A stretch of DNA of 64,000 nt from assembly GCA_026004795.1 (NCBI GenBank), contig BPJV01000004.1:372001-436000 (forward strand), written 5' to 3'. Source of the stretch: Pirellulaceae bacterium. GTDB taxonomy: Bacteria; Planctomycetota; Planctomycetia; Pirellulales; Pirellulaceae. The notes under the pieces were generated by a model. The model did not search any database. It saw only the letters and a list, made by a program, of their open reading frames with translations, and was not told the origin of the DNA. Shown in pieces: positions 19,098 through 29,980 of this stretch; the stretch's first letter is position 1; each line of letters opens with the position of its first letter. Both the position numbers and the translations under genes were made by a program.

Positions 19098-19971
19098 ACC
19101 GCGGCCAGACGACGTGCCGCTCAATCACACTTGGGCGTCAAGAGCCCAGAAGGGGCTTCATCGCGGCCACGGTTTCTCAGTCTCTTCCTTCCCACTCGAA
19201 GCCGATGGCCGTAAGAGGGATGCACGGTCGCTTCCCCGTTGGTTTGAGGACTGCTTGCGAGAGCCTCAGCCATGATAGGACGTCCCGTGGCGCATGGGAA
19301 CGATTGGGCCCCGTGGGGGAGAAAACGCGTGATGGTTTACTCAGCGACGGGAGCGGCGGCGGTGTACAGGATGGCGCGAAGTGTATTCCGGCCACGCGAA
19401 AGCCCCTTCGCTCGTTGAACACCATCTTGCCCAAGGACTTCTACCTGGGGACCGACCACACCCTCGACGGGAAGGGAAGCGTGGATTGTCGTTCACGCCA
19501 GGCGTGGGCACGATAGCACAGCAACTGGAGCAATGGGATTGTCATACAAGTCCCAAGTGGGGAATCCGTTCGCGCTCCATGGTCGTCGGGAGTGGCGTTT
19601 GTCGCGGGCGGTGGAACAGAGCTCAAATAACGAACGGAAGCTCGTGGTAGTGGTGATAGGGCGGGCGTGATGCATCTTTTCTTCCCAGCACCTCCCCGGT
19701 GGACGTGTGGAACTAGGACCGAAAAAGCTTCTGTGGGAGGCAGAAATCGTTTCCGTAGGTTTTGTAGGACATCGAAACTGAGTATCTTTATTGCTTCGGT
19801 CTGCGCCTGGCTGGGTAAGACCTCTTTGCCTCCAGTAGGCGTGCTCGCCACGTTTGACCACTTGTCTTAAGTCCGCTCGTCACGGCGGATACTATTGCCT
19901 TGTAGATGGCCTGAAGGTGAGGGCGGTCCATGTTTTCACCGCATGTTACCGCAGCGTGTTCCTATTGATGG
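19098..19971 (+). other. Gene-free region of about 870 bases
   Basis: Short frames on both strands are rich in Arg, Ser and Pro and lack start signals or domains. No RNA gene was recognised. The 3' end presumably carries the promoter of the rhaA operon, but no convincing -35/-10 pair was found. Confidence 0.5.
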
Positions 19972-21264
19972 ATGTCGATGATGACCAAGGCTGGAGATAT
20001 CGAAGCAGCTTACGGCCTGGCTCGCGAACGGTTCGAGTCCCTGGGCGTCGATGTCGACCGAGCAATCGAAGTGTTGCGAGAGACTTCGGTTTCGGTGCAT
20101 TGTTGGCAGGGAGACGATGTCGGCGGGTTCGAAGGTGAGGATCGGGCCTTGGGGGACGGACTGGCCGTCACCGGAAATTATCCCGGGCGCGCGCGGACGG
20201 TAGACGAACTTCGCAGTGATCTCGAAATGGCTTACTCGTTGATTCCCGGGCGACATCGATTGAATCTGCATGCGATGTACGGCGAATTTCAGGGGGTGGT
20301 GGAGAGGAATGAGATCGGCGTCGAGCATTTTCAGGGCTGGATCGATTGGGGCCGGCACCAGGGGATCAGCTTGGATTTCAATCCTACGTTTTTTTCCCAC
20401 TCCCTGGCCTCTAGTGGGTTCACCTTGGCGCACGCCGATCGTAGTATTCGACAGTTCTGGATAGAACATGGCATTGCCTGCCGCAAAATCGCTGCGGCGA
20501 TGGGTGCCGCTCAGGGCAATCCATGCATCAACAATTTTTGGGTGCCGGACGGTTACAAGGATACTCCCGTCGATCGCCAGTCACCGCGTCAGCGGCTGGC
20601 TGACTCGCTGGATGAAATTTTTCGCGAGGCCCTTCCACCCGAACAGGCACTGGATGCGGTCGAATGCAAGCTGTTCGGTATCGGCAGCGAGAGCTACGTC
20701 GTCGGATCGCACGAGTTTTATATGGGATATGCGGTTTCGCGGCGCAAGTTGCTATGCTTGGATGCGGGACACTTCCACCCGACAGAGGTCATTTCGGACA
20801 AGATATCGGCTGTGTTGATGTACGTCCCCGCATTGCTCTTGCATGTCAGCCGCGGTGTTCGCTGGGACAGTGACCACGTGGTGACGTTCACCGATGAGCT
20901 GCAAGCGATCATGCAGGAGATTGTTCGCGGAGGTTCTCTGCGGCGGGTGCACATTGGGCTCGATTTTTTCGATGCCAGTATCAATCGCGTCGCCGCATGG
21001 GTCATTGGAACGCGCAACGTCCTCAAAGCACTGTTGGCCGCGTTGCTAGAACCTACCGAGCGTCTGCAGCAGTTGGAGCGTGAGGGCGACTTCACGGCGC
21101 GGCTGGCACTATTGGAAGAGCAAAAAACGATGCCGCTGGGAGCCGTGTGGGATTACTACTGCCTGTCGTCTGATGTGCCGGTCGGTGCCCAATGGCTAGA
21201 ACAGGTACGCCAGTACGAGAGGATGGTTCAGACCAATCGCTCTTCGACAATAAAGCACGCTTGA
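19972..21264 (+). CDS. rhaA: L-rhamnose isomerase
   Basis: A cytoplasmic metalloenzyme converting L-rhamnose to L-rhamnulose. The 430-residue protein follows the RhaA family from end to end, including [14 protein letters not shown] near the N-terminus, [28 protein letters not shown], and the metal-site region [10 protein letters not shown] / [20 protein letters not shown]. It also has VRWDSDHVV and [20 protein letters not shown]. The start at 19972 has no clear ribosome binding site, and in-frame ATGs at 19978 and 19981 are possible. A permease gene and a small membrane protein gene follow on the same strand. rhaB and rhaD are not nearby, so later steps of rhamnose breakdown must be encoded elsewhere. 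Confidence 0.95.
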   Translation: MSMMTKAGDIEAAYGLARERFESLGVDVDRAIEVLRETSVSVHCWQGDDVGGFEGEDRALGDGLAVTGNYPGRARTVDELRSDLEMAYSLIPGRHRLNLHAMYGEFQGVVERNEIGVEHFQGWIDWGRHQGISLDFNPTFFSHSLASSGFTLAHADRSIRQFWIEHGIACRKIAAAMGAAQGNPCINNFWVPDGYKDTPVDRQSPRQRLADSLDEIFREALPPEQALDAVECKLFGIGSESYVVGSHEFYMGYAVSRRKLLCLDAGHFHPTEVISDKISAVLMYVPALLLHVSRGVRWDSDHVVTFTDELQAIMQEIVRGGSLRRVHIGLDFFDASINRVAAWVIGTRNVLKALLAALLEPTERLQQLEREGDFTARLALLEEQKTMPLGAVWDYYCLSSDVPVGAQWLEQVRQYERMVQTNRSSTIKHA

Positions 21265-21334
21265 TGCGCGCGGCCGACGTGAGCCGCACGTTTCCTGTTT
21301 CGCAATTTCCGCCCCTTCATCAGTGAGTTTGTGC

Positions 21335-22765
21335 ATGAGCGAAGAAACGGCCAGTCCTGGCGGGGAATATGAACGCGAGCCCGTTCCCGAGTCGGCTTTG
21401 CTGGGCAGCAGTAAGTTCTGGGGAATGTACGCTGGTGAACACGCCGCTGGCACGGAGTTTATGATCGGCCCGCTCTTTCTGTCGGCCGGCGCCAGCTTGT
21501 CCGATCTGGTACTGGGTTTGCTGCTGGGAAACATCCTCGCCGTGTTGACCTGGCGTTTTCTGGTCGTGCCGATCGCCATGGCGAAGCGATTGACGTTGTA
21601 TTACCAGCTTGAGCGTATTGCCGGGGGTGGATTGGTCAAGCTGTATAACCTGGTTAATGGGTTGTTGTTTTGTTTTCTGGCTGGTGCCATGGTCACCGTT
21701 TCGGCATCGGCGGTCGGCGTGCCACTGAACATCAGCTTCGATGTGCCGACGAACCTCTTCGGTTTGAGCAACGTGTCGTTTACGCTGCTGGTGGCGATGG
21801 TGGGATTGGTCATTGCCGTCGTAGCAGCTGCTGGATACAAGACGGTTGCGCGTGTTGCCAATATCGCCGCGCCGTGGATGATTGCTGTCTTCGCCGCCTG
21901 TGGCATCGTCGCTTTGGGTCAGGTAGGTGCGACGGAGGTAGCGACCATACGAGAAGGCAGATTCTGGGACGACGCCATTGCATTCGTGCAGGCACGAAAC
22001 GGCCCGCAAACGTTCAGTTTCTGGCAAATCGTTGTTTTCGCCTGGTTATGCAATGGAGCAATGCATTTCGGCATGTCGGATCTTTCGATCTTTCGCTTTG
22101 CTCGCCACAAATCGGCAGGGTGGGCGCCAGCGGCGGGCATGTTTCTCGGGCACTATATGGCGTGGATTGCTGCCGCGCTGTTGTTGGCCGCACTGATCAA
22201 GCTACAACCTGAGTTGGCTGTAGGGCCCGACGGGCGCGTGAACGCCAATCCTGGCATGCTAGCCTACCAGGCGCTGGGCTGGACCGGAATCCTCTGCGTG
22301 GTGATCGCCGGGTGGACGACGGCCAATCCGACCATCTACCGTGCGGGCCTGGCTTTTCAAGGAATCGTCCCCAAAAGTTCTCGCACCGCCATGACGTTGC
22401 TGGCGGGGGCTGTGGCGACCATGGCCGGCGCTTTTCCCAATCTGTCGGCAAAGCTGCTGGATTTTGTGGGGACGTATGGCACGATACTGGGGCCGATGGG
22501 CGCTGTCATCGTTTTTGATTTTTACCTCATGCCGCGTTTGGGGTTACGCGACGAATTCGCTGCACGATCGGGAGCTCGGGTGAACCTAGCCGCCCTGATC
22601 GCCTGGCTGCTGCCCGTCTTGGTGGGGCTTTATCTGATATTCGTCCGCGGTTTGTTCGCTGCTTACGCCGTGGTTCCCTGCTGGATCGCATGCGGCCTCC
22701 TCTACATAGTCCTCAGTAAGTTCACTCAAGGTGCCAGACTGCCGACCACTCAATCCAACGCTTGA
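21335..22765 (+). CDS. NCS1-type (purine/cytosine permease-like) transporter
   Basis: A 476-residue inner-membrane transporter with about 12 hydrophobic segments and the LeuT-like layout of the nucleobase-cation-symport-1 family. A segment near the N-terminus (FWGMYAGEHAAGTEF) and one near the middle (CNGAMHFGMSDLSIFRFARH) correspond to substrate/cation-site helices in this family. Classic members import cytosine, uracil, allantoin or hydantoins. Here it lies 70 bases after rhaA, so import of rhamnose or a related compound is an attractive but untested idea. ATG 21335 was chosen; a GTG at 21323 is in frame. A 65-residue membrane protein gene follows after 22 bases. Confidence 0.8.
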   Translation: MSEETASPGGEYEREPVPESALLGSSKFWGMYAGEHAAGTEFMIGPLFLSAGASLSDLVLGLLLGNILAVLTWRFLVVPIAMAKRLTLYYQLERIAGGGLVKLYNLVNGLLFCFLAGAMVTVSASAVGVPLNISFDVPTNLFGLSNVSFTLLVAMVGLVIAVVAAAGYKTVARVANIAAPWMIAVFAACGIVALGQVGATEVATIREGRFWDDAIAFVQARNGPQTFSFWQIVVFAWLCNGAMHFGMSDLSIFRFARHKSAGWAPAAGMFLGHYMAWIAAALLLAALIKLQPELAVGPDGRVNANPGMLAYQALGWTGILCVVIAGWTTANPTIYRAGLAFQGIVPKSSRTAMTLLAGAVATMAGAFPNLSAKLLDFVGTYGTILGPMGAVIVFDFYLMPRLGLRDEFAARSGARVNLAALIAWLLPVLVGLYLIFVRGLFAAYAVVPCWIACGLLYIVLSKFTQGARLPTTQSNA

Positions 22766-22787
22766 TGGTAACTCGGAGCCATTGATC

Positions 22788-22985
22788 ATGCAGATGCTAC
22801 TCAGGATCGTATCGCTCGTTGCCCTGGGATTGGTACTCGTTCCCAGCATGATGTACTTTGGCGGAATGGTGGCTCTCGCGATCGTCACGCGACTCGCGCT
22901 CATCGGCACGCTCATCTGGTTCGTCGCCACGCCCATGTGGATGGGACGCGAGTTGCCGGTCGATGCAACGCACGTTGAGATTTGA
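22788..22985 (+). CDS. Small membrane protein (65 residues)
   Basis: The protein has two adjacent hydrophobic segments, about residues 3-22 (LLRIVSLVALGLVLVPSMMY) and 24-48 (GMVALAIVTRLALIGTLIWF). It ends in a short polar tail. A GGAG site lies 10 bases before the ATG, and the gene starts 22 bases after the permease stop, so co-transcription is very likely. No family is recognised. The size and place suggest an accessory subunit of the permease, which is inference. It ends a three-gene unit starting at rhaA. Confidence 0.7.
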   Translation: MQMLLRIVSLVALGLVLVPSMMYFGGMVALAIVTRLALIGTLIWFVATPMWMGRELPVDATHVEI

Positions 22986-23588
22986 CGTCTGAAGGCCGTA
23001 ACCGATTTTCTTGCTGTAGCGAAGTCGCAGGGAGCCACGGCATGGAGCAGCGGTTCGGCTGCTTTCATGACGGAGCCCCGGGCACGCCTTTTCCCATCGT
23101 ATCCTCCGCACTGGGCTGCTTCCCAAAACACGGTTCCATGTGGGATGCAAGGGTAGCTGCGTGAGGAAAGGTAAGGAGGACTCTCAGCAGAAGCAAGCGA
23201 CCTGTACTGGAGCAGAACATCATGGTATTGCGGGAGGCGGATGCGCTGGTTGGCCGCTGGCCAGGCGGTTGGCCAGGTGTGCCAGAGGTGGGACATCCGC
23301 CAATCCAAGTTCCATCACCGGCGGAATGGGCACCGACGCGCCGCATGGACCTCGGATGGTGGAAACCGAGAATCAACTCGATGACGCGCCACTGGCCCGC
23401 AGCCGACATGGGGGCGATCTGGTCGAATGGCATTCCGTTATCACGGGTTGGTTCGACTACGTCACGAGAAGCAACTGAGCGTCGACGATGCCCGATCAAG
23501 ACTGGCCGCCTCTAACCAACCGTAGCAAGGAAGGAAACACTACTGTTCGTGGATCAATTGGTCGAGATAGGTAGTCACCTCCTCCACA
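22986..23588 (+). other. Gene-free region between the rhaA unit and ettA
   Basis: AGCAGC (23046-23051) and GCTGCT (23058-23063) form a 6-base stem followed by TTT, a possible weak terminator for the rhaA unit 60 bases after its last stop. A 97-codon frame starting at 23222 is Trp/Pro/Arg-rich and not convincing as a gene. Nothing else was recognised. Confidence 0.45.
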
Positions 23589-25298
<1,710 letters not shown>

Positions 25299-25557
25299 GA
25301 TCTACTCGCAATGCTTCGCTATGTTTTCAAGGGTTGGTACTGCCGTCAAATCCGTGTTTGAATGTACTATGGGGCGGGCAACCGGCAAGCCCACCGCCTG
25401 AGAACGGTGCCGCCGAGGGGCTGCGCCGTCGGCCGTGGCAACATCAATCCGTACAATTGAATCCAATCGCCCGTTCAGTCATCATAGATCTACCGCATCG
25501 TAGGGATTCGCGGGAACCTCACCAACACCATCTCACCTTCAGTATAGGAAGCCCAGC

Positions 25558-26586
25558 ATGATTCGTCGGACCTTCTTGCTAGCTGCCCTGTTGTTCGGGG
25601 CCGCACCAGCCACGATAACCTCTCCCAGTAGCGCAGCGGATAATGCCGATCATGTTCCCGATGGCCCGTGGATCAGCTCGGTCGCTTGGTTGAACGACGC
25701 CGAAGTTGTCGGGGCCAAGAGTCAAGGTCTCCTCCTTCGCCCAGCCCAAGTGGTCAAGGCAAAGGTGGAACACTTGGAGGATTTCCAAGTTCTAGGTGAG
25801 GCAGGGACGTCTTTGTGGAAGGTGCTTCCCCTGCCTGACGGCCGGATCGCGGCTTCTGATTATCGGGGAGTGGTGCATCTATTCGGACGCGGAGAACCGC
25901 AGCGTTTCGAAGCCGATCTCAAGTGGGTACGTGCCATGGCTCTGGCGCCGGGAAACGAATCGCTCCTCGTTGGTACCGAGGACGGTCAGCTGGTCGTGCT
26001 CAGCGTGGATCAGTTGCAGGAATCCCGTCGAGTGAACGCCAATCAAGCGGCCATCTTCGACGTGGAATTCAACGCCGCAGGGGATCGTGTGGCGACGGCC
26101 TCCGGAGACGGTACGATTGGACTTTTCACCTGGCCGGAGCTTGAAGCCGTTGGTCGCTTGAGTCGCGGCGAGGAAGGATTGTGGGCCGTATGCTTCACCC
26201 CTGACGGCCAACACCTCCTTAGCGCCGGGAGCGACCGTCGCATCCAGCTGTGGGATTTGAACAGTCGGGAATCGGTTTGTACGATTGCCAAGGCGGGGGA
26301 TTGGGTCAGCGACTTGGTGCTGCTGCCCGACTCGTCGTTGGTCGTGGGAGGGGCGATGGATGGAAAGTTGGTAGTGGCCGATTACCACTGGCTGACCAAA
26401 GTCACGGAGGAGGAAGTGGCCAGCAGCGCCATTTGGTCACTGGCGCTCAGCCCCGATGGGAGCCGGTTGGTAGTGGGCACGCGCAAGAGCGGCTTCGTGC
26501 TCGCCCCGGTTGGCGACTGGAAGTCAGCAGCGGCGGAAGTGGCAGCCGAGGTAGCCGCGTTGCAGCCCCCCGCCCCGAAGCCGTGA
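25558..26586 (+). CDS. Secreted WD40-like beta-propeller protein
   Basis: A 342-residue protein with a signal peptide (MIRRTFLLAALLFGAAPATI, cleavage near SSAAD) followed by a WD40-type propeller. Repeat blades are visible: AIFDVEFNAAGDRVATASGD, LWAVCFTPDGQHLLSAGSDR followed by IQLWDLNS, and IWSLALSPDGSRLVVGT. It has six or seven blades ending in an Ala/Pro tail. It should act in the periplasm or on the cell surface. AGGA precedes the ATG. Only one base separates its stop from the start of the response regulator gene, so it belongs to the same transcript as the two-component system. A sensing or scaffold role for that system is inferred from this. No catalytic residues are recognised. Confidence 0.83.
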   Translation: MIRRTFLLAALLFGAAPATITSPSSAADNADHVPDGPWISSVAWLNDAEVVGAKSQGLLLRPAQVVKAKVEHLEDFQVLGEAGTSLWKVLPLPDGRIAASDYRGVVHLFGRGEPQRFEADLKWVRAMALAPGNESLLVGTEDGQLVVLSVDQLQESRRVNANQAAIFDVEFNAAGDRVATASGDGTIGLFTWPELEAVGRLSRGEEGLWAVCFTPDGQHLLSAGSDRRIQLWDLNSRESVCTIAKAGDWVSDLVLLPDSSLVVGGAMDGKLVVADYHWLTKVTEEEVASSAIWSLALSPDGSRLVVGTRKSGFVLAPVGDWKSAAAEVAAEVAALQPPAPKP

Positions 26587-26587
26587 T

Positions 26588-27289
26588 ATGGCCCAGCAAG
26601 TTCTTATTGTTGAAGACGATATCAGCCTGGCCGACATGGTCGCCCGCTTCCTGCGCGAACATGGCTTTTGGGCCTCGATCGTTTCCAGCGGGGCATCGGC
26701 CGTGGAGCGACTAACTCGGGAGGCCTTTGATGCCGTGATCCTCGATATCGGCCTGCCGGATTTTAGTGGGATTGAGGTGTGTGAGCGCGTCCGCGCTTCG
26801 TTTGATGGTCCCATCATCATCTTGACCGCTCGGGGTGACGAAATCGACGAAGTCGTGGCTTTGGAGGTCGGCGCCGATGACTACATGGCCAAGCCCGTGC
26901 GACCGCGTGCGCTGCTGATGCGACTGAAAGTTCACCTTCGCCGGGCTGGTCAATCCGAGTCGGTGCAGGAGTGTCGCGCCTCCGTGCCGCTCGCAATCGG
27001 CAACCTTGCGATCGATCCAGCCACGCGCGAGGTGACTCTTGACGGTAAGTCGGTCTCCTTGACCACCGCCGAGTTCGACTTGCTCTACCTGCTGGCCACG
27101 CGTGCCGGTACGGTCGTGTCGCGCGCCGAACTCTACGAACGGCTCAATGGTATACCATTCGAGAGCATGGATCGCTCGATCGATCTACGTGTTTCCCGCT
27201 TGCGACGCAAACTGGGCGATGATTCACAGGCTCCCTCGCTGATCAAATCCGTGCGTGGAGTGGGTTATCTGTTGGCGGTACGGCGATGA
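26588..27289 (+). CDS. OmpR/PhoB-family response regulator (RstA-like)
   Basis: A 233-residue DNA-binding response regulator. The receiver domain (1-120) has the acidic pair E9-D10-D11, phospho-acceptor Asp53 in LDIGLPD, and Lys102 in AKPV. The C-terminal winged helix (about 132-232) contains TTAEFDLLYLLATRAGTVVS and the end RGVGYLLAVRR, typical of OmpR/PhoB regulators. It is translationally coupled to the kinase gene through a 4-base ATGA overlap and sits one base after the WD40 gene. Target genes are unknown; autoregulation of this operon is likely by family habit. Confidence 0.92.
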   Translation: MAQQVLIVEDDISLADMVARFLREHGFWASIVSSGASAVERLTREAFDAVILDIGLPDFSGIEVCERVRASFDGPIIILTARGDEIDEVVALEVGADDYMAKPVRPRALLMRLKVHLRRAGQSESVQECRASVPLAIGNLAIDPATREVTLDGKSVSLTTAEFDLLYLLATRAGTVVSRAELYERLNGIPFESMDRSIDLRVSRLRRKLGDDSQAPSLIKSVRGVGYLLAVRR

Positions 27290-28608
27290 CACGACTCTTT
27301 CTCCGGTTCTACCTCGGCGTGGTCACCGTATTGATCGTTGCCTGGTTTGTTCAAGGCTTTCTCTACACGCAACTGAATGTCGCAGAAAACGTTCAAGTGA
27401 TCGAACAAGCCTTGGCCGGTGGTATCCGTCTGGCGATCCAACGTCTCGATGCCGCCTACCGCGAGGGGGGCGAACCGGCGCAGGCGGCAGCCCTGGAGTC
27501 CATGCAGGAGGACTTCGACTATCCCGTGCGGGTCGTCCCCCTGGAGCAGTATCCGTTGTCCTCGCGGTTGCGGCAGCGGTTACAGCAGGGGGAGATCGTC
27601 TATCTCTATCGCCAAGGAGCGCACATGATCGGTCTCCTTGAACAACAGGAAGCGATAGGATTGTTTGGCCCATTGCCTGCGCTCGTCGGGCCTAGCGTCC
27701 CGCAAATGATGACCGGTTTCGGTGCCGTGTTGCTGGTCGCAGCCCTGGCGATCGCCATTTTGTTGCGACCGGTGGCTTTTCAGATGCGCGCCATCGAAAA
27801 AGCGGCGGCGTCGATCGCTCAGGGGGACTTCTCGGCGCGGGCACCGGTCGATTCCAAGCGCCGCCCCCTCTCATTGGCCACCGCGTTCAACACCATGGCC
27901 GAGCGAACCGAAAAACTGCTCGTCACTCAACGCGAACTACTCCAGGCCGTATCTCACGAACTGCGGACCCCTCTGGCACGCATTAGGTTTGCCTGCGACT
28001 TGTTGGCCGAAAACTCTGGCCCGCTATCCTCCAACGAACATCTACACACGATCGATCAAGCGATCAGCGAACTGGACGATCTGGTGGGAGAGCTTCTCAG
28101 TTATGTTCGCATGGAGTCGCTTGATCCACGCGAACGGTTCGCCCCCATCGATGTGGCCACGCTGATCGAGGAGGTGTTGCGCCACCGTCGCCAGGTCTTT
28201 CCCACCATTGAGTTTCGATTGCAGGTTGTCCTGGATAGCGCCGTTCTGATCGGCGACTTGACCAGTATCGAACGCGCCTTGGGCAATCTGGTCAGCAATG
28301 CCGGCCGATTTGCCCGTCGCCAAGTCATGATCACCCTTCATGGTCACCGGGACCAGTTACGAATCGATGTGGATGACGATGGTCCCGGCATCCCAGAAAA
28401 CGAGCGTCAGCACGTGCTCGAACCTTTCGTCCGTTTGCCCGGATCGCCCGGCCGCGGTGTCGGTTTGGGATTGGCCCTTGTCAAGCGCATCGCGCAGTGG
28501 CATCAGGGGACGGTGGAGATCACCGACAGCCCGCTAGGCGGCGCCCGCGTCCGTCTGACCTTCGCTAATGCCTACCACCCAATCGCACAAACTAGGGAAA
28601 CTGGGTAG
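27286..28608 (+). CDS. Membrane sensor histidine kinase (RstB-like)
   Basis: A 440-residue inner-membrane kinase, partner of the upstream regulator. The first membrane helix is at about 5-27. A periplasmic sensor region of about 110 residues follows (28-140), then a second helix at about 142-161 and a HAMP segment (about 162-214). The dimerisation/phospho-acceptor box is AVSHELRTPLARIRF with His224. The ATPase domain has NLVSNAGRFA (N box), DVDDDGPGIPE (G1) and GVGLGLALVKRI (G2). All key residues are intact. The sensor region resembles RstB-type kinases in size only; the signal is unknown. It ends the WD40-regulator-kinase operon. Confidence 0.9.
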   Translation: MTRLFLRFYLGVVTVLIVAWFVQGFLYTQLNVAENVQVIEQALAGGIRLAIQRLDAAYREGGEPAQAAALESMQEDFDYPVRVVPLEQYPLSSRLRQRLQQGEIVYLYRQGAHMIGLLEQQEAIGLFGPLPALVGPSVPQMMTGFGAVLLVAALAIAILLRPVAFQMRAIEKAAASIAQGDFSARAPVDSKRRPLSLATAFNTMAERTEKLLVTQRELLQAVSHELRTPLARIRFACDLLAENSGPLSSNEHLHTIDQAISELDDLVGELLSYVRMESLDPRERFAPIDVATLIEEVLRHRRQVFPTIEFRLQVVLDSAVLIGDLTSIERALGNLVSNAGRFARRQVMITLHGHRDQLRIDVDDDGPGIPENERQHVLEPFVRLPGSPGRGVGLGLALVKRIAQWHQGTVEITDSPLGGARVRLTFANAYHPIAQTRETG

Positions 28609-28700
28609 CCTCCACTGTCTCCGCTCCAGCAGGCATTCCCCGGACCCAATGGTTGGCTCAAGCGTCGACACAGCGGCAGTCGATCGAACGTCACAGGGAT

Positions 28701-28740
28701 AGCGTCGGCCGGCTTGGCGAGCCATCGAGACACCGACGCT
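28701..28740 (+). repeat. Inverted repeat between the kinase gene and the TIGR03546 gene
   Basis: AGCGTCGG (28701-28708) is a perfect inverse of CCGACGCT (28733-28740), with an inner GGCT/AGCC pair. The hairpin lies 92 bases after the kinase stop and 55 bases before the next start. It could end the first transcript or shape the leader of the next. Confidence 0.4.
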
Positions 28741-28795
28741 GCATGTTGAGGCGGCAAGGCAGCAGAGGACTGGCAACGCAGGAGGCGCGGAGTCG

Positions 28796-29980
28796 ATGCA
28801 TACGTTTCTGGCTGCAACATCCTCACAACATCGCCCGGCTCAAGTTGCGTTGGCCATCGCCTTGGGGATCGGCATCGGTTGCTGCGCCCATTCGCCGCTG
28901 CTTTTGGCTGCTGGTTTGGTCGCGCTGTACATGCTTCCCGTTCATCTGCTCGTAGGCGTCACCTCCGCATTGGTTGCGTTTGGCGTCTGTTCGATCCTCC
29001 ATCCGCAGGGCGCTGATGCGGTGGGAATGATGCTACTGCGATACACCGACGTCGCCCAGTGGTTGACGGTGGCGTATCAAGTACCTCTGTTCCCCTTGTT
29101 GCGACTCAACAGCACCTCGGTTTTGGGCGAGTTGGCCATCGGACTGGCTCAAGCGCCGGCCACCTTCTTTTTCTCCTGGATCCTGTTGCGGCGTACGTAT
29201 CCTGCGTCGCGCGTAGTACACTCCGGGGTCCTCACCGAGGAGTCTGCATGTACCGCGTCCTGTTTCGAATACCTCGATGTTGAACCAACTCAGGAGGCAA
29301 CACCAGCCACTCGGTCCGAGGAGCCCGTTGTGGCGGCCGTCGGTAACGAGCCACCGGATGTAGGGGAATCTGTCCCCATCGATGCGTTGTCTTGTGGGGT
29401 GGAGGAGTGTGCACCACCGAAGTCGGCACAGCGGGTGACCTCCTTCCTGGAATCGTGTTCGGTCGAAGACGTCGACCGATTGACCACGCAACAGATCGCC
29501 AACCGCGCAGCCGAATTGGCGGAGATGGTCGATGAGATGCTTCAGGACATGCTCACCGGCGAAGGCATGGAGGAGGAGCACAACTCGTCTAACGTTGAAG
29601 GCCCCCACCACCGTCCGGTTACCTCGCCGCATCTTGCATGGCATGCGGGACCTCCCCTCGTATCCTCCGCATCAGAGATCTTCCCTGGGCCAGGTACCTC
29701 GTGCCCGGACGAGCCGACAGGAGCAGGCATCGCTGACCTCACCGACCAGGACAATCATCCGCAGCCTCTCCCACCTGTCCCCGGGGAACTCCCTGCGATG
29801 CCATCTGCGACGCCCCGCCGAGAAAAGGTCGCAGCATCGATCGGTGCGGCAGCGCCAGGGAAGACCGCGACAGCGCCGTCAGGTTCCACCCCCCTGACCC
29901 GCAACGATCACGAGGAAGCCCTGCGGCACTTGTTAGCGTTCTTGAAGCAACTAAATGCTAAGGAGCGAAGGGAATGTTGA
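28796..29980 (+). CDS. TIGR03546-family membrane protein with long acidic C-terminal extension
   Basis: The first 145 residues hold four hydrophobic segments (LAIALGIGIGCCAHSPLLL, LVALYMLPVHLLVGVTSAL, and two more to about 143) matching the uncharacterised TIGR03546 family. That family is usually encoded next to TIGR03545, as here. The last 250 residues are an acidic, Ser/Pro/Glu-rich tail that includes a helical stretch (TTQQIANRAAELAEMVDEML) and ends in a helix HEEALRHLLAFLKQLNAKE. This is far longer than the family core. The start at 28796 has GGAGG about 10 bases upstream. It overlaps the next gene by 7 bases, so the two are translated together. The tail probably faces the cytoplasm (inference). 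Confidence 0.8.
   Translation: MHTFLAATSSQHRPAQVALAIALGIGIGCCAHSPLLLAAGLVALYMLPVHLLVGVTSALVAFGVCSILHPQGADAVGMMLLRYTDVAQWLTVAYQVPLFPLLRLNSTSVLGELAIGLAQAPATFFFSWILLRRTYPASRVVHSGVLTEESACTASCFEYLDVEPTQEATPATRSEEPVVAAVGNEPPDVGESVPIDALSCGVEECAPPKSAQRVTSFLESCSVEDVDRLTTQQIANRAAELAEMVDEMLQDMLTGEGMEEEHNSSNVEGPHHRPVTSPHLAWHAGPPLVSSASEIFPGPGTSCPDEPTGAGIADLTDQDNHPQPLPPVPGELPAMPSATPRREKVAASIGAAAPGKTATAPSGSTPLTRNDHEEALRHLLAFLKQLNAKERREC

Noticed and set aside
20020-20045. GGTTCGAGTCC, similar to a tRNA T-arm
   Set aside because: It lies within the rhaA coding sequence and no tRNA cloverleaf can be built around it.
23222-23515. 97-codon plus-strand frame between the rhaA unit and ettA
   Set aside because: Trp/Pro/Arg-rich with a poor start context and no similarity recognised.
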